NCBI GenBank assembly: GCA_965199005.1
Contig: CBDAQK010000006.1
Coordinates: 2,604,001 to 2,668,000 of the forward strand
DNA: 64,000 nt
Direction: 5' to 3'
Origin: LMUY01 sp965199005
GTDB lineage: Bacteria; Pseudomonadota; Alphaproteobacteria; Acetobacterales; Acetobacteraceae
Position numbers and translations under genes: made by a program
The notes under the pieces: model-generated
What the model was told of the DNA's origin: nothing
Seen by the model: the letters and a program-made list of their open reading frames with translations, nothing else
Databases searched by the model: none
In this document: one piece after another, positions 33,956-41,350 of the stretch
Position numbering within the stretch: the first letter of the stretch is position 1
Layout: each line of letters starts with the position of its first letter

Positions 33956-35547
33956 GGCGAAACGGAGATCGGCGTGAGGTCCTGGAACCAATTCTGCGCC
34001 TGGACGAACCCATGCACCTTCGGGGAGAGCGCCCGCGGGTTGAGGTCGTGCACGACGAAGATCATCAGGGCTTGCTCCGATTCGTATTCATGCAGTTTGG
34101 CAAGCAGGGCCAGGCGCTTGGTGGGGTCGAACTCTTCGAAGATCTGCTTCACCAGCGCATCGGCTTGCGGTGTGCTGAAATGGCCCCAATTGCTGCCGGC
34201 AGGGGACCAATAGGCAGTCGCCACCGGCTTGACGATCGCACTCACCGGGTCAAGCAAGGCGCGGGAGGCATTCATGCCGTCCACGTTCGGATATTTCGGC
34301 ACGCCGGAGCGGCTGACGTCCAGCAGCGCATTCCAGTCCATCACGTCCAGCGTCACCTGGAAGCCGGCATCTTCCAATTGCTGCTTCACCAACTCGTTCA
34401 TTGGCAAGGATTGCATCTGGCCGGAGCCGGAGGTGGAGATGGCCAGCGTGATCTTGCACGGCAGGCAGCCGGCCTCCTTCAGCAGCGCGCGGGCCTTGTC
34501 CTTGTCGAATTTATAGATCACCGGGTGCCCATAATACGGCAGCGTCGGGGGCACCTCCGCATATTCGGGCGTAGCCAGGCCGCCAACCAAATCCACCACG
34601 TCGTCACGGTTGATCGCGTAGTTGGCTGCCTGCCGCACCCGCAAATCGGTGAACGGGCCGCGGGTGAAGTTGAGGATGTAGGGCCAGTTATGCGGGTAGG
34701 TGTTGGTGACAATCTGCATTCCCGCCCGCTTCAGCACGGGGATGGCATCCGGCGCCGGCGCCTCGATGAAATTCACCTGACCGGAGAGCAAGGCCGCCGT
34801 CCGGGTCGCCGCCTCGGGCATGGGCAGCAGAATCAGCTTATCCTGCTGCGGTATGCGTGATTTGTCCCAATAATCCTTATTGGGCGCGAACTCCATCCGT
34901 TCGTGCGCCGTAGCGCTGACGAACTTATAGGGCCCGGTGCCGGAGGGTTGGCTGGAATACGCGTCCCAATTGTATTTCACGGCCTCTGCCCGGCATCGGC
35001 TGATCATCAGGATGTAGGACATGTCGTAGGGGAACAGCGATTCGACGAATTTCGTGTTGATGGCGACGGTGTGGTCGTCCACCTTCTCGATGCTGTCGTA
35101 ATTGGTGAGGTAGGCGCGCGACAGGGCGAATTGCTGCGTATAGAATTGCGGCGCGGTCTGGTCGCTGATCCGCTTGAAGTTCCACACCACGTCGTCAGCG
35201 GTGAAGCCGCAACCGTCATGGAACTTCACGCCCTGACGCAGCGTGAAAATCCAGCGCTTATGGTTATCGGGGTCGATGTGCCACTCGGTCGCCAGGCCGG
35301 GCTTGATGTCGGACGCCTTGTCGGCGGATGACAAATCCCAATCGATCAGCGCATCGTACAAGCTCCAGCCGACGAAGCGGAAGCCCTCGAACCCCTGGTC
35401 GGGGTTGCCGGTCACGACCGGCAGGTCACCCGCCGTCATCGCCACCGTCAGCACGCCCCCTGCCCGTGCGGGCGCCGCCGCCAAGCCGCCGATGAAGGCG
35501 GCGGCCAAAGCCCATCGGCCAAGCGTATCGAGCACGGTACGCGTCAT
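33952..35547 (-). CDS. Dipeptide-type ABC transporter substrate-binding protein, copy A
   Basis: A 531-residue binding protein, first gene of the operon, with signal peptide LGRWALAAAFIGGLAAAPARA. It aligns along its length with the downstream copy B (TAGDLPVVTGNPDQGFEGFRFVG versus TAGEVPITTGTPDQGFEGYRFVA at the start; LNPRALSPKVHGFVQAQNWFQDLT at the end), so the pair arose by tandem duplication. The differences cluster in ligand-facing stretches, suggesting related but distinct ligands. ATG 35547 follows GGAGG. Confidence 0.9.
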   Translation of the reverse strand: MTRTVLDTLGRWALAAAFIGGLAAAPARAGGVLTVAMTAGDLPVVTGNPDQGFEGFRFVGWSLYDALIDWDLSSADKASDIKPGLATEWHIDPDNHKRWIFTLRQGVKFHDGCGFTADDVVWNFKRISDQTAPQFYTQQFALSRAYLTNYDSIEKVDDHTVAINTKFVESLFPYDMSYILMISRCRAEAVKYNWDAYSSQPSGTGPYKFVSATAHERMEFAPNKDYWDKSRIPQQDKLILLPMPEAATRTAALLSGQVNFIEAPAPDAIPVLKRAGMQIVTNTYPHNWPYILNFTRGPFTDLRVRQAANYAINRDDVVDLVGGLATPEYAEVPPTLPYYGHPVIYKFDKDKARALLKEAGCLPCKITLAISTSGSGQMQSLPMNELVKQQLEDAGFQVTLDVMDWNALLDVSRSGVPKYPNVDGMNASRALLDPVSAIVKPVATAYWSPAGSNWGHFSTPQADALVKQIFEEFDPTKRLALLAKLHEYESEQALMIFVVHDLNPRALSPKVHGFVQAQNWFQDLTPISVSP

Positions 35548-35625
35548 GAAAGCCTCCGCTGCAGTCAGCTCTGCTGCCCAGGAAGAATGCAGCGTCTATA
35601 ACAGCATAGCCGGAAGGCTAATCCT

Positions 35626-35639
35626 TGAGCAAGCGCTCA
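35626..35639. promoter_or_regulatory. Candidate operator in the divergent promoter region
   Basis: Inverted repeat TGAGC-AAGC-GCTCA lies midway between the leftward SBP operon and the rightward aspartate dehydrogenase gene. TGAGC/GCTCA arms with a 4-nt centre are common for TetR-type repressors. No regulator gene adjoins, so any regulator would be encoded elsewhere. The 225-bp region 35548-35772 has no gene. Confidence 0.4.
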
Positions 35640-35772
35640 TGCTGCACTGCGATAGTTAGCTTGTTGTCAGCCATACTGTCTAGATTACGTGCATTCCCTG
35701 CCTTTTATTGCGGCAAATTAGGTTTGCCCGGTTCCGGTAGACGTCTCTCCCCAGCCTTTCTACAGTCGCGCA

Positions 35773-36579
35773 ATGAGTGGACTCAGCGAGCTTCGCGTTG
35801 CAATCGCCGGCTTCGGCGCCATTGGGCGCACCGTCGCCGATCGCCTGACCAGGGGCATACCCGGCCTCAGCCTGACCGCAATTGGCGTGCGCGACCCGGC
35901 AAAACCGCCGGCCGCCTTGCCGCCGGGCGTGGCGGCAACCTCGCTTGCCAACCTAGCCAAATACGCCGACATCATTGTGGAATGCGCGCCGGCCGCGCTG
36001 CTCCCCACCATTGCGGAGCCCGCCCTGCGTGCCGGCCGCACGCTCGTGGTGCTGAGCTGCGGGGCCTTGCTGGACCAGATGCACTTGGCCGGCCTCGCAC
36101 GGGCGCATGGCGGCCGAATCATGGTTCCCACCGGCGCCCTCCTCGGCCTGGATGCGGTGGCGGCCGCGGCGGAGGGGGAAATCCACGCCATCCGGATGAT
36201 CACCCGCAAGCCGCCCCGCGGCCTCATCGGCGCGCCCTATCTCGAGGAGCACGGCATCCAGTTGGAGGGGCTGACCGAACCCATGCGGGTGTTCGAAGGG
36301 ACGGCGCGGGAGGCGGCGCGCGGCTTTCCCGCCAATTTGAACGTCGCGGTTGCCCTGTCGCTGGCCGGCATCGGGCCGGATCGGACGCGGCTGGAAATCT
36401 GGGCCGACCCGGCGGTCACCCGCAACACCCACACCATCGAGTTGGACGCCGATTCCGCCCGGCTGTCGATGCAGATCGAAAACGTGCCAAGCGAGAACCC
36501 GAAAACCGGGCGCATCACCGCCCTCTCCGTCGTGGCACTGTTGCGCAAATTACGCAGCCCGCTGGCGGTTGGCACGTGA
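35773..36579 (+). CDS. L-aspartate dehydrogenase (NadX/AspDH family)
   Basis: A 268-residue NAD(P)-dependent dehydrogenase. The Rossmann loop is GFGAIG (13-18), GAL at the DUF108 domain entry is in PTGALLGLDAV, and the catalytic histidine H220 is in TRNTHTI. These match aspartate dehydrogenases, which interconvert aspartate with iminoaspartate/oxaloacetate and ammonia. Divergence from an operon ending in an asparaginase-like hydrolase suggests that it consumes the aspartate made there. No NAD-synthesis genes (nadA, nadC) adjoin, arguing against a role in quinolinate synthesis. Confidence 0.85.
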   Translation: MSGLSELRVAIAGFGAIGRTVADRLTRGIPGLSLTAIGVRDPAKPPAALPPGVAATSLANLAKYADIIVECAPAALLPTIAEPALRAGRTLVVLSCGALLDQMHLAGLARAHGGRIMVPTGALLGLDAVAAAAEGEIHAIRMITRKPPRGLIGAPYLEEHGIQLEGLTEPMRVFEGTAREAARGFPANLNVAVALSLAGIGPDRTRLEIWADPAVTRNTHTIELDADSARLSMQIENVPSENPKTGRITALSVVALLRKLRSPLAVGT

Positions 36580-36668
36580 TGGCATGCACGACCTAGCGAT
36601 GCATCTCACGGGGAATGGCCGCGCGGCGAACAGCCGATGGCAAAGCCCCGATCAAACGGGGGGCCCGA

Positions 36669-37088
36669 TCAGGGCTGCAGGACGCGCTGTCCCGCCGGGC
36701 CGCCATCCCATCCCCGATCGACGTCGACGTGGTGGACATAGTAGATATCGAGATAATCCGTCTGCAGGCGCCGCAGAGTATCCTCGATCGCGTGCATGAT
36801 GTGGGCACGCGACATCCCCGAATCATTCGGTCCCGGGCCGACGGGATTGAAGAATTTGCTGGCGATCACCGTCTGGCGGCGCCGGCCCTTTAGGATTTGC
36901 CCAAGCATCGTTTCCGATGCCGAGTCGGCGTAGCTATTGGCGGTATCGAAGAAATTCACCCCGGCCTCAAGGCAGGACAAGGTGATCTGCGTCGCCTCGG
37001 CCAGGCCGGCCCCCTTGCCGAACGTCATCGTCCCCAGGCAGATTTCGGGGACTTTCAGTCCGCTCTGGCCTAACCGCCGATATTCCAT
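36669..37088 (-). pseudogene. Aldo/keto reductase, truncated after about 122 residues
   Basis: The 139-residue frame starts like an intact aldo/keto reductase (MEYRRLGQSGLKVPEICLGTMTFG) and keeps the catalytic tetrad D48, Y53 (DTANSY), K78 (ASKFF) and H119 (YYVHH). It then departs after HHVDVDRG into unrelated residues and stops. Family members have about 320-340 residues, so roughly the last 60 percent of the barrel is missing. I found no continuation in other frames before the aspartate dehydrogenase stop at 36579. It cannot fold as a full barrel and is probably a decaying fragment. Confidence 0.75.
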
Positions 37089-37183
37089 GTCTTGCCGTCC
37101 CTTGTGCTACGATGGCCGCGAGCGCTCCGTCAGATGGCCCGTGGCGCCGGCCTGGCCGCCTGCATCCGGCCGGGAAGGCAAGC

Positions 37184-37237
37184 TCCGAGAAGGATCATCA
37201 TTACCATTGATCCGAGAAGGATCATCATTACCATTGA
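37184..37237. repeat. Perfect tandem duplication of a 27-bp unit
   Basis: Two identical 27-bp copies (37184-37210 and 37211-37237), each beginning TCCGAGAAGGATC and ending ACCATTGA. They lie between the stop of the MetE-like gene (37263) and the start of the truncated reductase (37088), in an otherwise non-coding gap. The unit is a multiple of 3, but no protein uses it. Confidence 0.9.
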
Positions 37238-37262
37238 AACGCATGCCGCAGACGCCGGGCGG

Positions 37263-38297
37263 TCAGCCCCCAAGCTCCCGCCGCACGATTGCGGCTCCGT
37301 CCGCCATCGCCTTCAGCTTCCCGAACGCCCGGTCCCGCGGCAGATATTTCATCCCACAATCCGGTGCGGGCACCAGCTTCTCCACCGGATGAAACCGCAG
37401 CCCGGCGCGAATGCGCTCGGCCACTTCTTCCGCCGTCTCCACCGCGGTCGAGCCCAGATCCAGAACACCCAGCAGGATGGTTTTCCCGGCCAATTCCCGC
37501 AGCACGCCCAGGTCGAGCTTCGGCTGTGCCGCCTCGATCGAGATTGCCCCCGCCGTGGTGTCGGCCAGTTGCGGCAGGAACGAATAGCCAGCGCTGGGCT
37601 TGTCGGCCACCATGGCGGCGTAGCCGAAGCACATGTGGATCACGGTCGTCTGTGGCAGGCCCTGCAGCGCCCGGTTGATCACGCGCACCGCATAGCGTTT
37701 CGCCTCCTCCGGCCGCGCCTGCATCCACGGCTCGTCGAACTGGATGATGTCGGCCCCCGCCGCCAGCAGGTCATGCGCCTCCTCGTTGACCGCCGCGGCA
37801 TAATCCATCGCCGCCTCCTCATCGTCGGCGTAGTACTCGTTCTTCGCCTGCTGCGTCATCGTGAAAGGACCCGGCAGCGTGATCTTCGCCAGCCGGTCCG
37901 TGTTGGCGCGGAGGAATTGCATGTCCCGCACCTCGACCGGCCCGCGGCGACGGATCGGCCCCGTGATGCGCGGCACCAGCGCCACGCCCTTGGACCGGTT
38001 TGGCACCTCTGCCGGGTGCTCCGAATCAATGCCCTCCAGCGAGAGGGCGAAGCGGTTGGAATAGCTTTCCCGCCTGATTTCCCCATCGGTGACGATGTCG
38101 ATCCCCGCCCGCTCCATGTCGCGAATGGCGACGACCGTGGCGTCGTCCTGCGCCGCCTCCAGGAACTCGCTAGGCACCCGCCAAATCTCCGGGGCGTGGA
38201 TGCGCGGCACCTTGTGGCTGCGCAATGCGCCATGGTCGACCAGCCAAGCCGGCTGTGGGTAACTGCCGACGGTCGTGGTGGGTAACAGCTTCTGCAT
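37263..38297 (-). CDS. MetE C-terminal-like cobalamin-independent methyltransferase
   Basis: A 344-residue single-barrel protein of the short MetE-like group (the N-terminal MetE half is absent). It opens LLPTTTVGSYPQPAWL and has zinc-site elements IHMCFGY (His and Cys), an acidic residue in the barrel and DCGMKYLPR (Cys) near the end, plus DEPWMQ. It transfers a methyl group to a thiol, perhaps homocysteine, from an unidentified donor. ATG 38297 follows GGAGGA. A long structured leader precedes it (38307-38415). Confidence 0.85.
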   Translation of the reverse strand: MQKLLPTTTVGSYPQPAWLVDHGALRSHKVPRIHAPEIWRVPSEFLEAAQDDATVVAIRDMERAGIDIVTDGEIRRESYSNRFALSLEGIDSEHPAEVPNRSKGVALVPRITGPIRRRGPVEVRDMQFLRANTDRLAKITLPGPFTMTQQAKNEYYADDEEAAMDYAAAVNEEAHDLLAAGADIIQFDEPWMQARPEEAKRYAVRVINRALQGLPQTTVIHMCFGYAAMVADKPSAGYSFLPQLADTTAGAISIEAAQPKLDLGVLRELAGKTILLGVLDLGSTAVETAEEVAERIRAGLRFHPVEKLVPAPDCGMKYLPRDRAFGKLKAMADGAAIVRRELGG

Positions 38298-38306
38298 AGG
38301 TCGTAT

Positions 38307-38415
38307 CCTCCATCGTGGGAGCTGCCGCCGGGCAAACCGCCCGGTTGTTCCCTTTGCAGCCGAGTCTAGACCGCCGCGGCACGCCGCGTAAGGGCCACCA
38401 GCCTGCGGCCCCACG
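38307..38415 (-). ncRNA. Structured leader RNA upstream of the MetE-like gene, possible switch
   Basis: On the minus strand, CGTGGG (38415-38410) can pair with CCCACG (38319-38314), closing a domain of about 100 nt. Inside are GGGCC/GGCCC, a CGCGG-CGTG-CCGCG hairpin, and GCTGC/GCAGC enclosing a CCGGGC/GCCCGG hairpin. CTCC (38321-38318), which overlaps the closing strand, could instead pair with the ribosome site GGAGG (38311-38307). The two pairings exclude each other. I could not match it to a cobalamin, SAM-II or SAH aptamer. Confidence 0.4.
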
Positions 38416-38749
38416 CTCTATAGCGGCGATTTCTCGTCAAGGGTCCAGGCGAGGCGCGACGGGTTATCGACGGTGATCATCGGCGGCATGCGCGATCCGT
38501 ATTTCCTACGTCAGCTCGACACATGGCTGGACGGCGTACGTAGGCAAATCCATAGCCCGGCCCTGTAGGTGAGCTCGGCAACGCGAACCTGCATGGCGGA
38601 GAGCAGAATGCGCGCCGTTAGTGGTGGTGGAGAGTCCCTAGCTGGTTGCTGGACGTTGGGGTTGATCGGGTCGTAGGCTGCGCCGGAGCAGGCGCGTCGG
38701 CAGCAAGGCGGAGTGCCTCATCTGGTGTCGCTTTAGGAAGGTCTCCGAC
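38416..38749. other. Intergenic region, no gene seen
   Basis: A 334-bp divergent interval between the MetE-like leader and the SDR gene. Frames here lack protein-like composition. Promoters for both genes must lie here, but no clear elements stand out. AGGAAGG near 38734 is the SDR ribosome site. Confidence 0.5.
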
Positions 38750-39499
38750 ATGGATATCCGGTTCGACTCGAAAGTGGTCCTGGTGAGCGGCACCCAGGGA
38801 ATCGGCCAGGCGATCGCAACTGCCTTCAAGGCCGCCGGGGCGATCGTTCACTTGGTCGATATCGACCCCCAGGTCATGGCCGTCGGCACCTCGCTCGGCG
38901 TCACCCCGCACGTCGCCGACCTTGCGGACCGTGCCGCCGCCGGCGCCCTGGTAACATCGATCGTGGCCCGGGATGGCCGGTTGGACGTGCTCGCCCTGTC
39001 AGCCGGCGGCGTCTGCGGCCAGGCGGACCTCGCCCTGGAGGACGTCGACGAGGCGGGATGGGACCGCGTGTTCGGGGCCAACGTGAAGAGTGCGCTCTGG
39101 CTGTCGCAGGCTGCCGCCCCGGTGATGCAGCAGGCCGGGTGGGGCCGCATCGTCATCGTCTCCTCCGGCGCGGGCCTGCGGGCGAGCCTGACGGGCCTGC
39201 ATGCCTATGCCTCCGCCAAGCACGCCGTCATCGGCCTCACCCGGCAGCTTTCGGTCGGGCTGGCGCAACACGGCATCACCGTCAACTCCGTGGCACCCGG
39301 CCTGGTCCTCTCCAACCCCTCCACCATGAAGCAATGGGAAGGCTACGGCGCCGACGGGCAGGAAAGGCTGGTCAAAGGGCTGCACAGCAAGCGGCTGCCG
39401 CAAGCCAGCGACATCGCCACCGGCGTCCTGTTCTTCGCCAGCGAGCAGGCTGGCGCCATCACTGGCCAGGTCTTGTCGGTGGATGGGGGGCGGTCGTGA
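38750..39499 (+). CDS. Short-chain dehydrogenase/reductase
   Basis: A 249-residue classical SDR, NAD(P)-dependent. Cofactor motif SGTQGIG (13-19), then the N111 (ANVKS), S139 (VSSG), Y153 and K157 (YASAK) tetrad. D37 in VDIDP after the second strand favours NAD over NADP. The substrate is unknown. Its last 41 bp overlap, tail to tail, the end of the lpxL-like gene on the other strand. Confidence 0.9.
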   Translation: MDIRFDSKVVLVSGTQGIGQAIATAFKAAGAIVHLVDIDPQVMAVGTSLGVTPHVADLADRAAAGALVTSIVARDGRLDVLALSAGGVCGQADLALEDVDEAGWDRVFGANVKSALWLSQAAAPVMQQAGWGRIVIVSSGAGLRASLTGLHAYASAKHAVIGLTRQLSVGLAQHGITVNSVAPGLVLSNPSTMKQWEGYGADGQERLVKGLHSKRLPQASDIATGVLFFASEQAGAITGQVLSVDGGRS

Positions 39500-40400
39500 C
39501 CGTGCCCCGGCGGTAGAGTTCCTTTGGCCAGCGGCGGTGCATCCATAGCCAGCTTTCCGGCCGCTCCCGCACCCAGCGTTCCAGATGATCGTTCATCGCC
39601 TGCGTCATCGTTTGCACGTCGGCACGGCGGTCGCCGGTGTCCGGCAATTGCATTGGCTGCTCGCACACGAGGCGGAACCGGGCAGGTCCGATGCGCTGAA
39701 CATGGCCCGGAATCACCGGGCAGCGAAAGCGCAGCGCAAGGGCCGCCATCGCCGGGGCCGTCATCGCCGGGCGGCCGAAAAGCGTGGCCTGGATCCCGTC
39801 GTTCATCTTCTGGTCCATCAGCAGGCCCAAAAAACCACCCGCGCGCAAATGCGCCAGCGCTACCTTCGCCCCCGCGGCACCCTTGGCAAACATGGGCACG
39901 GGGGCACCCACCGCCTGCTGGCGCAGCGAGATGATCAGCCGGTCCACCTCGGGATTGGCCGCGGAGCGGAACATGGACGAGAACGGCACGCCATAGGCCG
40001 CGCAACTCGCCGGCAACATTTCCCAATTGCCGATATGGCCCGAGAACAGGATCGCCGGGCCGCCGCGCTCGGCCAGCCACAACAGGGTCTCCTCGCCGGC
40101 CATTTCCCAGCCAGGCCCTGCCGGACTGTTCTTTGGCAAGGCCGACAAATGGGGGAACTCGCCGACCGTCCGCCCTAGATTATCCCATGCGCCGCGGATC
40201 ACCCGGCGGCGCCCGGCCGCATCCAACTCCGGCAGGGCCAGGCGCAGATTGATGTCAGCGACCCGCGTGACGGGCAGCCAGGGACCTATCGTGCGCGCCA
40301 CTGCCCCGCCCCAATTCGATGCCCGCACCGGCCCCATCGCGCTGAACAGCCGCATCAACAGCCGGACGACCATTGCCTCCAGCCGAAACACCACGCTCAC
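39459..40400 (-). CDS. Lipid A biosynthesis acyltransferase (LpxL/HtrB family)
   Basis: A 313-residue inner-membrane acyltransferase that adds secondary acyl chains to Kdo-lipid A. The catalytic H-x4-E/D type motif is HIGNWE, with a later FLGLLMDQKMNDG segment and an Arg-rich WVRERPESWLWMHRRWP block, all family hallmarks. The GTG start at 40400 overlaps the lpxK stop (GTGA); ATG 40373 with a close GGAGG is an alternative. Its C-terminal tail is read from DNA also encoding the SDR end. Confidence 0.88.
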   Translation of the reverse strand: MSVVFRLEAMVVRLLMRLFSAMGPVRASNWGGAVARTIGPWLPVTRVADINLRLALPELDAAGRRRVIRGAWDNLGRTVGEFPHLSALPKNSPAGPGWEMAGEETLLWLAERGGPAILFSGHIGNWEMLPASCAAYGVPFSSMFRSAANPEVDRLIISLRQQAVGAPVPMFAKGAAGAKVALAHLRAGGFLGLLMDQKMNDGIQATLFGRPAMTAPAMAALALRFRCPVIPGHVQRIGPARFRLVCEQPMQLPDTGDRRADVQTMTQAMNDHLERWVRERPESWLWMHRRWPKELYRRGTVTTAPHPPTRPGQ

Positions 40401-41350
40401 GCAACGGAGCCCAGCAATGTTTCGATCTGCGTCTCCTCTGCCCAGGCGAGCGACACACCGGCGACCATCACGTCTGCCCGCCATTCCAGGGGCAGCCGCA
40501 CGGCGTCCTTCGGCGTGGTGATGAGGGTGGCATGCAACCGGTCGGCGCGCTTCTGCAGCCGGCGTAATTCCGCGGGATGGTAGGCATGGTGATCGGGAAA
40601 GCCACGCCGCCAGACGACATCGGCCCCGGCCTCCTCCAGCGTCGTGAAGAATTTCGAGGGGCGGCCGATCCCCGCGAACGCCACCACCCGGCGCCCGGAC
40701 ACCTCCGGCGCGTCCGGCTGCAACCGCGCCCGCAGCACGGCCAACCGTGCCGGCAATGCCATGCCCACGTCGCCGCGGTCGTCGCCGATCAGCACGGCGG
40801 CATGGCACCGGTGGGCACAGGCCGCCACCGGCTCACGCAGCGGGCCGCCCGGGAGCACGCGGCCATTGCCAAACCCTGCAGCACCATCGATGACCAAAAA
40901 GCACAGATCCTTCACCAGCCCAGGATTCTGCAGCCCGTCATCCATCACCAACACCGTGGCACCAGCCTCGACGGCAGCGCGCGCGGTGGCGACCCGGTCG
41001 GCGCCGACGAAGGTGGGCGCCACCTCCGACAGCAACATCGCCTCATCCCCGACATCCGTGGCATCATGGCCCAGTGAGACCCGCGACGTGCCACGGCTCT
41101 TGCCGCGATACCCCCGGGTGAGGAACGCCACCCGCGCGCCACGCCGGGTCAGCCGCACCCCAAGGTCGAGCGCCAAGGTGGTTTTGCCCGCGCCGCCCAC
41201 ACCGGGATTGCCGCAACACACGACAGGAACCGGGGCGCGCCAACCCGGCTGCTCCATCCGGCGTGCCGTCACTTCCGCAACGAGGCTGCTGATCGGCGCG
41301 AGCAGCCTGGGCAGCAGCCCGTCGTGCTGCCAAAATGCCGGTGGCCGCAT
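40397..41350 (-). CDS. lpxK: Tetraacyldisaccharide 4'-kinase LpxK
   Basis: A 317-residue membrane-associated kinase that phosphorylates the 4' position of the lipid A precursor. Starts MRPPAFWQHDGLLPRLLAP; Walker A-like GNPGVGGAGKT, then FLTRGYRGK, GDEAMLL and MDDGLQNPGL (catalytic region), and ITTPKDAVRL. ATG 41350 shares one base with the waaA stop. Order waaA-lpxK-lpxL matches the pathway from lipid A precursor to hexa-acylated Kdo2-lipid A. Confidence 0.94.
   Translation of the reverse strand: MRPPAFWQHDGLLPRLLAPISSLVAEVTARRMEQPGWRAPVPVVCCGNPGVGGAGKTTLALDLGVRLTRRGARVAFLTRGYRGKSRGTSRVSLGHDATDVGDEAMLLSEVAPTFVGADRVATARAAVEAGATVLVMDDGLQNPGLVKDLCFLVIDGAAGFGNGRVLPGGPLREPVAACAHRCHAAVLIGDDRGDVGMALPARLAVLRARLQPDAPEVSGRRVVAFAGIGRPSKFFTTLEEAGADVVWRRGFPDHHAYHPAELRRLQKRADRLHATLITTPKDAVRLPLEWRADVMVAGVSLAWAEETQIETLLGSVA

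Noticed and set aside
38314..38415. Cobalamin riboswitch upstream of the MetE-like gene
   Set aside because: An AAAGGGAAC tract resembles part of the B12 box region, but the required CGGTG...CCG core and the downstream conserved boxes are absent, so only an unidentified structured leader is reported.
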